A DNA stretch of 64,000 bases from Azonexaceae bacterium s22 (GTDB lineage: Bacteria > Pseudomonadota > Gammaproteobacteria > Burkholderiales > Rhodocyclaceae). This document shows positions 26,725-36,153 of the stretch, one piece after another. Every line of letters starts with the position of its first letter. Position 1 is the stretch's first letter. A program made the position numbers and the translations under genes. Below the pieces are notes generated by a model. That model did not search any database. It was not told the DNA's origin and saw only the letters and a list, made by a program, of their open reading frames with translations. The DNA lies in assembly GCA_016617495.1 (NCBI GenBank), contig WYCU01000004.1, positions 124,001 through 188,000 on the forward strand, given 5' to 3'.

Positions 26725-26805
26725 AAAACGGCGACATGCCGGTGCTGGCGGCCAGTGAAACCCGTGCACAATGACAGCGTCCCTCAACGAAAAGGAAACC
26801 TGACG

Positions 26806-27135
26806 ATGAAACTGCGGCAACTCGCCGTGCGCAGTGTGTTGGCAATGAGTCTGATGGCGGCATGCGCCACAGCCTTCGCCGGCCCCATGTCGCCCGATGA
26901 GCGCCGCCAGATGCGTCAGGAAATGCGCGATTACTGGCGGCAGTCGCCACAGGAAGACCGCTATCGCCAGCGCAACGACCGCGGTTGGCAGCCCATGCCG
27001 CAGGAGGACCGCCAACGCATGCGCGACGAAATGCGCGGGAAGCGCGACGGCGGCTATAACGGTGCCTACGGCGGCGGGCAGGGCAACCCCTACGGCGGGG
27101 GCAATGGGGGCAATCGAGGGGGCGGTCGGCGTTAG
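26806..27135 (+). CDS. Small exported Arg/Gly-rich protein, unknown function
   Basis: 109 residues. Signal peptide (RSVLAMSLMAACATAFA, cut before GPM). The mature part has two related repeats, PDERRQMRQEMRDYW and QEDRQRMRDEMRGKR, which form a charged amphipathic helix pattern, then a Gly/Asn tail (NGAYGGGQGNPYGGGNGGN). The ERRQxxRxxM repeats recall periplasmic CpxP/Spy-type proteins only loosely. Divergent from ompR, 30 bp before tsaB. Confidence 0.75.
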   Translation: MKLRQLAVRSVLAMSLMAACATAFAGPMSPDERRQMRQEMRDYWRQSPQEDRYRQRNDRGWQPMPQEDRQRMRDEMRGKRDGGYNGAYGGGQGNPYGGGNGGNRGGGRR

Positions 27136-27165
27136 TTGCCGCGCGGTGTCCGGTAAAATGCCGGG

Positions 27166-27849
27166 ATGAACCTGATTGCCCTGGAAACCACGACCGAACT
27201 CGGCAGCTGTGCGCTGCTGGTGGATGGTCGCTTGATCGAACGTTTTTGTCCGCCTAAACAACCCCACGCGGAATCCTTGCTGCCGCTGGTGCGCGAGATG
27301 ATGGTGGAAGCCGGCCTGGCTTTCAGCCAACTCGATGCCGTGGCCTTCGGCTGCGGTCCCGGGGCATTTACCGGGCTGCGCGTGGCCTGTGGCGTGGCCC
27401 AGGGGCTGGCGGTGGCGGCCGCGGTGCCGGTCATTCCTGTTTCCAGTCTCGAAGCCATGGCGTTTCAGGTCGATGCGCCGCGAATCCTCAGCCTGCTCGA
27501 TGCCCGCATGGGGGAAGTTTATGCCGGGCAGGTGGTTCGCGATGGTGCTCACTTGCAGCTGCCCGATGGCATAGGCGTTGGCGCCCCCGAGGCGGTGAGC
27601 TTGCCGGCAGAAGGCGAGTGGTTAGCCTGCGGCAATGCGCCGACGGTCTATCCAGTTTTGGCGGAACGGCTGGCCCAGGCGGGCATCGTCTATTGCGAGG
27701 GCATTTTGCCAACGGCCAGCGCCGTCGCGCGGATTGCGGCGGCCCGGCCGGATGCGGCAATCGATCCGGCACTTGCCGCGCCACTCTATATCCGCGACAA
27801 AGTCGCCAAGACCATTGCCGAACGCCTGCTTGAAGGAGGCAAGGCGTGA
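27166..27849 (+). CDS. tsaB: tRNA threonylcarbamoyladenosine synthesis protein TsaB
   Basis: 227 residues. ASKHA-fold pseudoprotease partner of TsaD in making t6A37 of ANN-decoding tRNAs. N-terminal ALETTTELGSCALL, HAESLLPLV, and GCGPGAFTGLRVACGVAQGL are diagnostic. Stop overlaps the rimI GTG start by 4 bp (GTGA). Confidence 0.95.
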   Translation: MNLIALETTTELGSCALLVDGRLIERFCPPKQPHAESLLPLVREMMVEAGLAFSQLDAVAFGCGPGAFTGLRVACGVAQGLAVAAAVPVIPVSSLEAMAFQVDAPRILSLLDARMGEVYAGQVVRDGAHLQLPDGIGVGAPEAVSLPAEGEWLACGNAPTVYPVLAERLAQAGIVYCEGILPTASAVARIAAARPDAAIDPALAAPLYIRDKVAKTIAERLLEGGKA

Positions 27850-28298
27850 GTTGTCCGCCGGACTTCCTGCGGCTGGGCGAGGAAGATCTCGATGCCCTGG
27901 CGGCATTGGCCGAGAGCATTGTGGACTTTCCCTGGTCGCGCGGGCAGTTTGCCGATTCACTGGCGGCGGGGCATGCGCTTCTCGGCTGCAAGGCGGCCGG
28001 CAGTCTGTTGGGGTTTGCCGTCACCATGCAGGTACTCGACGAGGTGGAATTGCTCGATATCGGCGTGGCGCGTTCCCACCAGGGGCAGGGATTGGGCCGG
28101 GCGCTGTTGCAGCGGGCCATGGCAGCCGCGATGGCCAAGGGCGCGCAGCGCATGCTGCTTGAAGTCCGTGCCAGCAATGCGCCGGCCATCGGCTTGTACG
28201 AAAACCTGGGATTTCGCCAGATTGGTCAGCGCCGGGATTACTATCCCGCCACGACCGGGCGCGAGGATGCGCTGATTTACGACAAGGAACTGGCATGA
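27846..28298 (+). CDS. rimI: Ribosomal protein S18-alanine N-acetyltransferase
   Basis: 150 residues, GNAT fold with acetyl-CoA loop RSHQGQGLGRALL and the RimI-like LEVRASNAPAIGLYENLGF motif. GTG start. Between tsaB and UDG with 4-bp overlaps on both sides. tsaB-rimI adjacency is common in proteobacteria. Confidence 0.93.
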   Translation: MSCPPDFLRLGEEDLDALAALAESIVDFPWSRGQFADSLAAGHALLGCKAAGSLLGFAVTMQVLDEVELLDIGVARSHQGQGLGRALLQRAMAAAMAKGAQRMLLEVRASNAPAIGLYENLGFRQIGQRRDYYPATTGREDALIYDKELA

Positions 28299-29122
28299 GC
28301 CTGACCCGCGAACAGATGTTGGCTGAAATGGGCATCACGCCAATCTGGCGCTTGCGCGAACCGGACGAGCCCTTGGCGGCGTCCGCGGCGCCCACGGCCG
28401 GCGAGCCCGTCGAAACGGTGCGCGAAGCGGCCGAGGCGCCAGTCGAACCGGTTTCGATGCGGACTTCCCCGATGGTGTCCGACTCACCAGCCGTCGCTCC
28501 GCGCCAAACCGTCGTGGCGCCGTCGAATGTCGCGGTCGACGCGCTGGAATGGCCGGAATTGGCGGCCCGCGTTGCCGATTGCCGCGCCTGTCCGTTGTGC
28601 GAGCAGCGGCGCCAGGCGGTGCTCGGTGTCGGCGATCTGAATCCGGATTGGTTGTTCATCGGCGAAGGGCCGGGCGCCGAGGAGGATGCGAAGGGCGAGC
28701 CGTTTGTCGGCCAGGCCGGCAAGTTGCTCGACAACATGCTGGCGGCGCTGGATCTCGCGCGCGGCCAGAAGGTTTATATCGCGAATGCAGTGAAGTGTCG
28801 CCCGCCCGGCAACCGCACGCCGGAAGCGCCGGAAATGGCGGCCTGTCGCCCGTATCTGGAACGCCAGATCGCCTTGCTCAAGCCCAAGGTCATTGTGCTG
28901 ATGGGCAAGGCAGCCGTGCACACCATGTTGCATGATGACAAGGCTTTGGGAACCTTGCGCGGCCGGCGTTTCGAATACGCCGGGATTCCGGTGGTGGTGA
29001 CCTACCACCCGGCCTATCTGTTGCGCAATCTGCCGGACAAGGCCAAGGCCTGGGAAGACCTGCTGTTCGCGCGGCGCTGTTTGCGCGAGGCGCTGGCGGC
29101 GGGCGACAGCCTGCCGCTTTAG
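28295..29122 (+). CDS. Uracil-DNA glycosylase, family 4 (Fe-S type)
   Basis: 275 residues. Removes uracil from DNA. Catalytic GEGPGAEEDAKGEPFVGQAG and C-terminal TYHPAYLLRNLPDKA are intact; iron-sulfur cysteines in CRACPLC and VKCRPPGNRTP. The N-terminal ~90 residues are a low-complexity Pro/Ala/Val linker absent from minimal family members, and the dispersed repeat copy sits at its junction with the catalytic domain. Confidence 0.92.
   Translation: MSLTREQMLAEMGITPIWRLREPDEPLAASAAPTAGEPVETVREAAEAPVEPVSMRTSPMVSDSPAVAPRQTVVAPSNVAVDALEWPELAARVADCRACPLCEQRRQAVLGVGDLNPDWLFIGEGPGAEEDAKGEPFVGQAGKLLDNMLAALDLARGQKVYIANAVKCRPPGNRTPEAPEMAACRPYLERQIALLKPKVIVLMGKAAVHTMLHDDKALGTLRGRRFEYAGIPVVVTYHPAYLLRNLPDKAKAWEDLLFARRCLREALAAGDSLPL
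28526..28560 (+). repeat. Uptake-sequence-like repeat, copy 11 (inside UDG gene)
   Basis: Exact core at 28528-28540, preceded by AA, then GCGC, TGGAAT, GGCC and GGAATT. In frame it encodes NVAVDALEWPEL at the linker/domain boundary. Confidence 0.8.
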
Positions 29123-29172
29123 CAGTTCGACCGGCCGTTGCGGGGCCGGTCAGCAAGCAAACCGCGTTGGGT

Positions 29173-30438
29173 TCAGTGGTGGGCGCTGTCGTCCAGATGG
29201 CGGACGTCGTCTCGTTCGAGCTGGTTGGCAAGGTGGCGCTGGCGTACGAGGTACATCAAGCCGCTGACGAACAATCCGAAAAGGGTGATGACGAGGTAAA
29301 TCGAAGCGCCGTACTTGATAAGCACGTAGTACACCCCGGTCATCACGAGGATGGAGAGGTTTTCGTTGAAATTCTGCACAGCGATGGAGTGGCCGGCACC
29401 CATCAGAATATGGCCGCGATGCTGGAGCAGGGCGTTCATCGGGACGACGAAGAAGCCGGAAAGGCCACCAATCAGGATGAGCAACGGGATGGCGACGCGC
29501 ATGTCGTGCACGAAGTTCATTACCAGGACGATGATCCCCATGGCGATGCCGAGAGGAATCACGCGCACCGATTTGCGCAGGGTGATGAAGCGCGCCGCAG
29601 CGATGGCGCCAATGGCGACGCCGACGGCAACCACCCCTTGGAGCATCGAGGACTTGGACAAATCGAGCCCGAGCGCGGCTTCGGACCACTTGATGACGAT
29701 GAATTGCAAGGTGGCCCCGGCGCCCCAGAACAGGGTGGTCACAGCCAGCGAAATCTGCCCGAGACGGTCACGCCAGAGCAGCGTCAGGCAGTGGTTGAAT
29801 TCGTGGAAGAGATAGAACGGATTCTTCTTGAGCGGCTTGTGATCGACGCCGGTATCCGGGATGTAGAGATTGAAGAGCGCCGCGAGCAGATAGAGGCCGC
29901 CAATGATGATGATGGCCATTTCGCTGATGGTGTCGATGCCGGTATCGATGACCGGGAAATCGAAGGCGAGCAGGTTGTGGGCGATATCCGGCTTGATCAG
30001 CATGCCGCCCACCACCACGCCGAGAATGATGGCGCCGACGGTCAGCCCCTCGATCCATCCGTTGGCCACAACCAATAGACGCGCTGGCAGGTATTCGGTC
30101 AGGATGCCGTACTTCGCCGGCGAATAGGCCGCGGCGCCAAGGCCGACGACGGCGTAGGCGAGGAGCGGATGCACGGTATAGAACATCATCGCGCAACCGA
30201 CGATCTTGATCGTGTTGCTGATGAACATGACGCGCCGTTTGGCCATGGAATCGGCAAACGCGCCGACGAACGCGGCCAGCGCCACGTAAGAGACCGTAAA
30301 AAAGGTCTTGAGCAGCGGTTCGTATTCCGCGGGCGCCTGCATTTCACGCAGGGCAGCGATGGCAACGATCAGCAGGGCGTTGTCGGCGAGCGCAGAAAAG
30401 AACTGCGCTGCCATGATGATGTAGAAGCCGAAAGGCAC
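29173..30438 (-). CDS. lplT: Lysophospholipid transporter LplT (MFS)
   Basis: 421 residues, 12 predicted transmembrane helices. LplT hallmarks: MAAQFFSALADNALLIVAI at the N-terminus, AFADSMAKRRVMF, and GAAAYSPAKYGILTEYLP. Flips lysophospholipids across the inner membrane for re-acylation. GTG start at 30438 with no strong ribosome site. No fused or adjacent acyltransferase is present, unlike the enterobacterial lplT-aas pair. Convergent with UDG. Confidence 0.92.
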   Translation of the reverse strand: MPFGFYIIMAAQFFSALADNALLIVAIAALREMQAPAEYEPLLKTFFTVSYVALAAFVGAFADSMAKRRVMFISNTIKIVGCAMMFYTVHPLLAYAVVGLGAAAYSPAKYGILTEYLPARLLVVANGWIEGLTVGAIILGVVVGGMLIKPDIAHNLLAFDFPVIDTGIDTISEMAIIIIGGLYLLAALFNLYIPDTGVDHKPLKKNPFYLFHEFNHCLTLLWRDRLGQISLAVTTLFWGAGATLQFIVIKWSEAALGLDLSKSSMLQGVVAVGVAIGAIAAARFITLRKSVRVIPLGIAMGIIVLVMNFVHDMRVAIPLLILIGGLSGFFVVPMNALLQHRGHILMGAGHSIAVQNFNENLSILVMTGVYYVLIKYGASIYLVITLFGLFVSGLMYLVRQRHLANQLERDDVRHLDDSAHH

Positions 30439-30505
30439 TGGGCTTTTGTCTCGTTATATCTTTCGGCGCAGGTTATACCATGGATTAGTGACGGCGCAAT
30501 TGCAC

Positions 30506-30540
30506 AATGTCACGGTCGACGCGCGGAATACAGGCAAAAT
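30506..30540 (+). repeat. Uptake-sequence-like repeat, copy 12 (intergenic)
   Basis: Core TGTCACGGTCGAC at 30508-30520 (one mismatch), preceded by AA, then GCGC, GGAATA, CAGGC and AAAAT. Between the divergent lplT and LysR genes. Confidence 0.75.
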
Positions 30541-30622
30541 CGCGACTTCGGCAAACAAGCGGGTGGTCAGCCTTTGCCGCGATGTGATTGAATAAGGGCC
30601 GCTTTCCAGAGGGAGAAACCGA

Positions 30623-31525
30623 ATGGCGGACCGGCGTTTGCAGGTCTTTCATGCTGTAGCCAAGCATCAGAGCTTTACCCGCGCTGCGCGGGCCTTGTTC
30701 ATGGCCCAGTCGTCGGTGACCAACCAGGTCCGCCAGCTTGAGCTGCAATACGGTACCCGCCTGTTCGAGCGCGAGCGAAGCGCGGTGACGCTGACCCCGG
30801 CCGGGGAGATCGTCATGGCCTACGCCGAGAAAATTCTCGCCCTGAGCGATGAACTCGATACCCGTCTGGCGGAAATGAGCGGCGAGATGCGCGGTACCCT
30901 GCAGCTCGGGGCCTGCGGTGCGATTGCTGATTTCATGCTGGCGCCGTTGCTTAATGAATTCAATGCATTGTACCCGCAAGTTCGCGTACAACTTAAAGTG
31001 GCAAATTCCACGGAAATCGAACAACGGGTCGCTGCGAATCGTCTTGATCTCGGGCTTGTCGAGCGTCCGCCCAGCTTGGCAGGTATCGTCGGCCAGGATT
31101 GCGGCATGGATGACATGGTGGTCATTTGCGCCCCGGATTATCCCTTGGTCAAGTTCTCCAAAGTGGCCCCGAAGCAGTTGGTCGATTACGAATATCTCTG
31201 CCGCGAACCCGGTTCCGGCAGCCGCGCCGTGGCCGAAGCCTACTTCGCCAGCCATCGCGTACCGGTGGAAACCTTGAAGATCCAGATGGAACTGGGCAGT
31301 CTCGAATCCCTCAAGTCCCTGGTCGCCACCGGCCTGGGTTACGCCATCGTTTCGCGTACCACTGTCGTCGAGGATGCGGCACAAGGGCGATTAGCCGCCC
31401 TGGCGCTCAATCCCGCGCTGCGCCACCCCCTTTATCTCATTCAGGCCGAAGACCGTTTCCGGTCGCGCCTAGTGGGCACCTTTGCCCAGTTCGTCCGCGA
31501 AAAACTCGGAGACATGACCGCATGA
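30623..31525 (+). CDS. LysR-family transcriptional regulator
   Basis: 300 residues. N-terminal winged helix (RRLQVFHAVAKHQSFTRAAR, then AQSSVTNQVRQLE) and a periplasmic-binding-type effector domain. Stop overlaps the alanine racemase start by ATGA, so the two are coexpressed. The effector is unknown. The LPLYLIQ-like C-terminal strand resembles CysB-like LysR proteins, but that is not diagnostic. Confidence 0.9.
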   Translation: MADRRLQVFHAVAKHQSFTRAARALFMAQSSVTNQVRQLELQYGTRLFERERSAVTLTPAGEIVMAYAEKILALSDELDTRLAEMSGEMRGTLQLGACGAIADFMLAPLLNEFNALYPQVRVQLKVANSTEIEQRVAANRLDLGLVERPPSLAGIVGQDCGMDDMVVICAPDYPLVKFSKVAPKQLVDYEYLCREPGSGSRAVAEAYFASHRVPVETLKIQMELGSLESLKSLVATGLGYAIVSRTTVVEDAAQGRLAALALNPALRHPLYLIQAEDRFRSRLVGTFAQFVREKLGDMTA

Positions 31526-32613
31526 GCACCACCCGTCCGATTCAGGCGCGCATCTCGCGCCAGGCCCTGTTGCACAACTACCGGCTGGCCAAACGCCATG
31601 CGCCGGGCGCCCGGGCCTGGGCCGTCATCAAGGCCAATGCCTACGGGCATGGGCAATGGCGGGCCGTGGAAACGCTGCGCGAGGAGGCGGACGGCTTCGC
31701 CTTGCTCGAATGCGAAAACGCCGTGGCGCTGCGCGAGGCCGGCATCACCCAGCCCATCCTGCTGCTCGAAGGCATCTTCAGCCCGCGCGACGCCCGGGCC
31801 GTCGGCGAATTCGGCCTGACCAGCGTGATCCATTGCGATGAACAACTGGAAATGCTGTGTTCAGCGGTCGCGCCGGATGTGCCGCTCAAGGTTTGCCTCA
31901 AGCTCAATACCGGCATGAATCGCCTGGGGCTGGATGCGGAAGGGCTGCAACGGGCCTTGGGCATTCTGTCAGCGCGGCGCAACGTCGAGATGACGCTCAT
32001 GACCCATTTTGCCGAAGCCGATGGCGCCCCCGGCGTCGCCGGCCAGTTGGCGCGTTTTCGCGCCATGGCGGGCGACTGGCAGGGGCCGGTGACGCTGGCC
32101 AATTCCGCCGCCATCCTGCGCTACCCGGAAACCCACGGCGATTGGGTGCGCCCCGGCATCATGCTCTACGGCGCGAGCCCTTTTGCGGAAACGTGTGCCG
32201 AGGCGCTGGGCTTGCAACCGGTGATGGCGCTGGAAAGCGAAATCATCGGTGTGCAGACGCTGGCCGCGGGCGATCGGGTCGGTTATGGCGGTACTTTCGT
32301 GGCCGAAAGGCCGATGCGTATCGGCATCGTGGCTTGTGGCTACGCCGACGGCTATCCGCGCCATGCACCGACCGGCACGCCGATTGCGGTGATGGGGCGG
32401 CGGACACGCACCGTCGGGCGCGTCTCCATGGACATGCTGGCCTGCGACCTGACGGACATCCCGGCGGCCGGGCTCGGTGCGCCGGTGACCTTGTGGGGCA
32501 ACGGACGCGCCGGTAACGTGCCGGCAGATGAGGTCGCAACGGCAGCGGGCACCATCGCCTACGAATTGTTCTGCGCTGTGGCACCGCGTGTGCTGGTGGC
32601 CTTTGACCGATAA
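31522..32613 (+). CDS. alr: Alanine racemase
   Basis: 363 residues. PLP-dependent L-Ala/D-Ala racemase for peptidoglycan. PLP lysine motif AVIKANAYGHG (near residue 36) and the catalytic Tyr region GDRVGYGGTF are both present; the C-terminal VGRVSMDMLACDLTD block is typical. Start at 31522 follows the LysR overlap; longer upstream starts lie inside the LysR gene. Confidence 0.96.
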   Translation: MSTTRPIQARISRQALLHNYRLAKRHAPGARAWAVIKANAYGHGQWRAVETLREEADGFALLECENAVALREAGITQPILLLEGIFSPRDARAVGEFGLTSVIHCDEQLEMLCSAVAPDVPLKVCLKLNTGMNRLGLDAEGLQRALGILSARRNVEMTLMTHFAEADGAPGVAGQLARFRAMAGDWQGPVTLANSAAILRYPETHGDWVRPGIMLYGASPFAETCAEALGLQPVMALESEIIGVQTLAAGDRVGYGGTFVAERPMRIGIVACGYADGYPRHAPTGTPIAVMGRRTRTVGRVSMDMLACDLTDIPAAGLGAPVTLWGNGRAGNVPADEVATAAGTIAYELFCAVAPRVLVAFDR

Positions 32614-32654
32614 CCGGGATCGTTTCTTGCGCCCTGTTGGATAATCCGGGCTGA

Positions 32655-32688
32655 ATTGTCGCGGTCGACCCTTAAAAAATGGCAAAAA
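32655..32688 (+). repeat. Uptake-sequence-like repeat, copy 13 (spans the radA start)
   Basis: Exact core at 32657-32669, then CCTT, AAAAAAT, GGC and AAAAA. The second half of the element contains the radA start codon and codons 2-4 (MAKT). Confidence 0.88.
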
Positions 32689-34040
32689 CCAAAACCGTCT
32701 ATAGCTGTACCGAATGTGGGGCGACGAGCCCGAAGTGGCAGGGCCAATGCCCCGGCTGCGGGGAATGGAATACGCTGGTCGAAAGCGTCGCGGAAAAGGC
32801 GACGAGCGGCCATCGTTTCGATTCGCTGGCGCCGGCCGCACGCTTGCAGAATCTGGCCGATATCGAGGCGCGGGAGGCTGAGCGCATTCCCACCGGCATC
32901 GGCGAATTCGACCGGGCGTTGGGCGGTGGGCTGGTGGCCGGCGGTGTTGTGCTGATCGGCGGCGATCCCGGCATCGGCAAGAGCACTTTGCTGTTGCAGG
33001 CGCTTTCGGCCTTGGCCGAGCGCTGCAAGGTGCTTTACGTAAGCGGCGAAGAATCCGGCGAGCAGGTGGCCTTGCGGGCACGTCGCCTTGATCTCGATGC
33101 GCGCGGGCTCAAGTTGATGGCCGAAATCAATCTGGAACGCATCCTCGCCACCCTGCAGTCCGAACAGCCGCAAGTCGCGGTGATCGATTCCATCCAGACC
33201 TTGTGGTCGGATCAGCTATCCAGTGCGCCCGGCTCGGTGGCGCAGGTCCGGGAATGTGCCGCGCAACTGACGCGTCTGGCCAAGCAGACCGGGACCACGG
33301 TCATCCTTGTCGGCCATGTGACGAAAGAGGGCGCCCTGGCCGGGCCGCGGGTGCTGGAGCATATCGTCGATACGGTTTTGTACTTTGAAGGCGATACGCA
33401 TTCGAGCTTCCGGCTGGTGCGGGCCTTCAAGAATCGCTTTGGCGCGGTCAATGAACTCGGCGTTTTTGCCATGACCGACCGCGGGCTCAAGGGGGTGAAC
33501 AATCCCTCCGCGCTGTTTCTTTCGCAGCACGGGCAGGATGTGGCTGGGTCTTGTGTGTTGGTGACGCAAGAGGGCACGCGCCCCTTGCTCGTCGAAATCC
33601 AGGCGCTGGTGGATACCGCCCATGGCAACCCGCGGCGGCTCACGGTCGGGCTGGATGCGCAACGCCTGGCCATGCTGCTGGCGGTGCTGCATCGCCATGC
33701 CGGGATCGTGTGCTTCGATCAGGATGTGTTCGTGAATGCCGTGGGCGGTGTGCGCATTGGTGAGCCGGCGGCGGATTTGGCGGTGTTGTTGTCGATCAAT
33801 TCATCGCTTAAAAACAAACCCTTGCCGCAGAAACTTGTTGTATTTGGTGAGGTTGGGTTGGCGGGTGAAATCCGGCCAGCCCCGCGCGGCCAGGAGCGTT
33901 TGAAGGAGGCCGCGAAGCTCGGATTCACCCGGGCGCTCATTCCCGAGGCCAATCGGCCGAAGCAGCCGATCCCGGGGATGGAAATTTTTGCCGTCAGGCG
34001 CGTCGAAGAAGCGGTAGCAAGGATTCGCGAGATCGAATAA
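32679..34040 (+). CDS. radA: DNA repair protein RadA
   Basis: 453 residues. N-terminal zinc finger (CTECG...CPGCG), RecA-like ATPase with Walker A GGDPGIGKSTLL near residue 98, the RadA-specific KNRFG near 250, and a C-terminal Lon-like domain. It promotes branch migration and recombination repair, and in naturally transformable bacteria it helps integrate incoming DNA. The ATG lies within a dispersed repeat. Confidence 0.96.
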   Translation: MAKTKTVYSCTECGATSPKWQGQCPGCGEWNTLVESVAEKATSGHRFDSLAPAARLQNLADIEAREAERIPTGIGEFDRALGGGLVAGGVVLIGGDPGIGKSTLLLQALSALAERCKVLYVSGEESGEQVALRARRLDLDARGLKLMAEINLERILATLQSEQPQVAVIDSIQTLWSDQLSSAPGSVAQVRECAAQLTRLAKQTGTTVILVGHVTKEGALAGPRVLEHIVDTVLYFEGDTHSSFRLVRAFKNRFGAVNELGVFAMTDRGLKGVNNPSALFLSQHGQDVAGSCVLVTQEGTRPLLVEIQALVDTAHGNPRRLTVGLDAQRLAMLLAVLHRHAGIVCFDQDVFVNAVGGVRIGEPAADLAVLLSINSSLKNKPLPQKLVVFGEVGLAGEIRPAPRGQERLKEAAKLGFTRALIPEANRPKQPIPGMEIFAVRRVEEAVARIREIE

Positions 34041-34080
34041 GCTCCATGCTATTGGAATTTTCAGGCGCGCTGCACGGGGC

Positions 34081-36153
34081 ATGTTCAATCTCTCCCGCTA
34101 TTTTTCGACACTGAGCCTGATCCTGATCGGGCTCGCGGCCGGTCTTCTCGGCGCGACTTACCGTGAAGCTTCGCAGGCGCAGTTGACGGTGCTGGCCGAA
34201 GATCGCAACGCGGCCATGGCCCGGGTGCTGGAAAACGCGCTGGGCACGCCGCTGGCGGCCGTGGTGGCCTCGTCGGTCGGCAAGGATGCTTCCATGCTGG
34301 GCGAAGGCGGGGAGGCGCAGGAGTTGCAAAGCGGCATCGACAGCCTGATGCGCGACACCGGTGTGGTCGAAGTCAGCGTTTATAACCGTCTTGGCGTGGC
34401 CGTGTTTTCGAGCGATGCGGCACGCGTGGGGAGCAGCGGCCTCGATTTGCCGGGATTCCGTGCAGCTCTGGCCGGCAAGACGACGAGCGAATTTCCAACG
34501 CCGGAAGGCAACGGCTCCGACGCCGGCATCTTCACGACCTTTCTGCCGATTACCGGCGAAGGCAAGACCGGGGAGGGCGTGCTGGCGATCCGCCAGGATC
34601 TGAGCCCCTTCATGGTCTCCCAGCGACAGACCATGTGGCTGGGAACCGGGGTGGTCATGCTGGTGTTTGCCGGGCTTTTCCTGGCGCAATTGATGGTGGT
34701 GCGACGCGCTCAGGGGATTCTGACCGAACAGGCCGAGCGTATCGAGGCGGCGCGCTCGACGCTCGAAGCCCAGGTAGATGCCCGGACGGAGGAGTTGCGG
34801 CGCACCAACCGCCAGCTCAAGGACGAAATTGCCGAACGCGTTCAGGCCGAGAACAAACTCAATTATCTGGCCTACCACGATCCGCTCACCGGGCTGGCCA
34901 ATCGCCGCTATTTTATCGAACGCCTGGAGTCCAGTCTGGTCGATGCGGCACGGCAGAACCGGCGGCTGGCCGTGTTGTTCATCGACCTCGACCAGTTCAA
35001 GCAGGTTAATGATTCCCTGGGGCACGGCATCGGTGACGAACTGTTGGTGTCGGTGGCATCCGGGCTGTGCGAGCATGTACGCCTGATCGACATGATTGCC
35101 CGCCTGGGCGGCGACGAGTTCATCTGCGTGATGGAGTCGGTGCGTTCCGACGACGAGGTCGTTACCCTGGCGCGGGAAGTGATTGCGGCCTTCGATACGC
35201 CCTTCCATATCGGCGGACATGATTTGTTCCTTTCCGCCTCCATCGGCATCAGCGTGTTCCCGAACGACGGCAGTTCGGTCGAAGAGCTGTTGCGCAACGC
35301 CGATACCGCCATGTATCGCGCCAAGGCCGCGGGGCGCGGGCATTTCCAGTTCTACACGCCGGAAATGACGCGCGAGGCGCAGGAGCGCATCCGTATCGAA
35401 ATGTTGTTGCGCCGCGCACTGGAGCACGGCGAACTCTCGGTACATCTGCAACCCCAGGTCGAATCCACGAGTGGCCGGCTGGTCGGCGCCGAAGCCCTGA
35501 TTCGTTGGGAAAGCCCGGAATTGGGCAGTGTACCGCCCACCCGCTTCATTCCGTTGGCGGAGGAAACCGGGATCATCATCGAACTGGGCAGTTGGGTATT
35601 GCGCGAATCCTGTCGTCAGGTCATGCGCTGGCAGGCCAGCGGTTTTGTGTTGCCGCAGGTCTCGGTCAATCTCTCGGTCAAGCAACTGGAGCGCCCGGAA
35701 TTCATTGCCGTATTGCAGGAAATCCTCGAAGAAACCGGGCTGGAACCCTCGCGTCTCAAGCTGGAAATCACCGAATCCGTGGTGCTTGCGGTACAGGATG
35801 CCTTTTCCTTGCTCGAGCGCTTGCGTAAACTGGGCATCACCCTGGCGCTCGACGATTTCGGCACGGGGTATTCTTCACTCAGTTACCTCAAGATGCTTCC
35901 CGTACAACAGCTCAAGATCGACCGTTCGTTTGTGACCGGCATCGGCCACAACCCCGAGGATGAGGCCATCATCCATTCCGTCATGGCGCTGGCCAAGAGC
36001 CTCGATTTCGAGGTGGTCGCCGAAGGCGTCGAGACTGAAGCCCAGGCGCAATTCCTCAGCCAGACCGGTTGCCACCAATTGCAGGGCTTCCTGCATGGTT
36101 CTGCCGTAGCGCCGGCCGAATTCCGCGCACGCTGGGCGGCCCTGCCGGCATGA
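34081..36153 (+). CDS. Membrane GGDEF-EAL cyclic-di-GMP protein
   Basis: 690 residues. TM1 (about 8-28), a ~160-residue periplasmic sensor, TM2 (190-210), a short coiled coil, GGDEF domain with RLGGDEFICVME intact near 342, then EAL with GAEALIRWESPELG near 470 and DDFGTGYSSLSYLK. Both domains look catalytically competent, so net diguanylate cyclase or phosphodiesterase activity cannot be called. Stop overlaps the downstream permease start (ATGA). Confidence 0.92.
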   Translation: MFNLSRYFSTLSLILIGLAAGLLGATYREASQAQLTVLAEDRNAAMARVLENALGTPLAAVVASSVGKDASMLGEGGEAQELQSGIDSLMRDTGVVEVSVYNRLGVAVFSSDAARVGSSGLDLPGFRAALAGKTTSEFPTPEGNGSDAGIFTTFLPITGEGKTGEGVLAIRQDLSPFMVSQRQTMWLGTGVVMLVFAGLFLAQLMVVRRAQGILTEQAERIEAARSTLEAQVDARTEELRRTNRQLKDEIAERVQAENKLNYLAYHDPLTGLANRRYFIERLESSLVDAARQNRRLAVLFIDLDQFKQVNDSLGHGIGDELLVSVASGLCEHVRLIDMIARLGGDEFICVMESVRSDDEVVTLAREVIAAFDTPFHIGGHDLFLSASIGISVFPNDGSSVEELLRNADTAMYRAKAAGRGHFQFYTPEMTREAQERIRIEMLLRRALEHGELSVHLQPQVESTSGRLVGAEALIRWESPELGSVPPTRFIPLAEETGIIIELGSWVLRESCRQVMRWQASGFVLPQVSVNLSVKQLERPEFIAVLQEILEETGLEPSRLKLEITESVVLAVQDAFSLLERLRKLGITLALDDFGTGYSSLSYLKMLPVQQLKIDRSFVTGIGHNPEDEAIIHSVMALAKSLDFEVVAEGVETEAQAQFLSQTGCHQLQGFLHGSAVAPAEFRARWAALPA

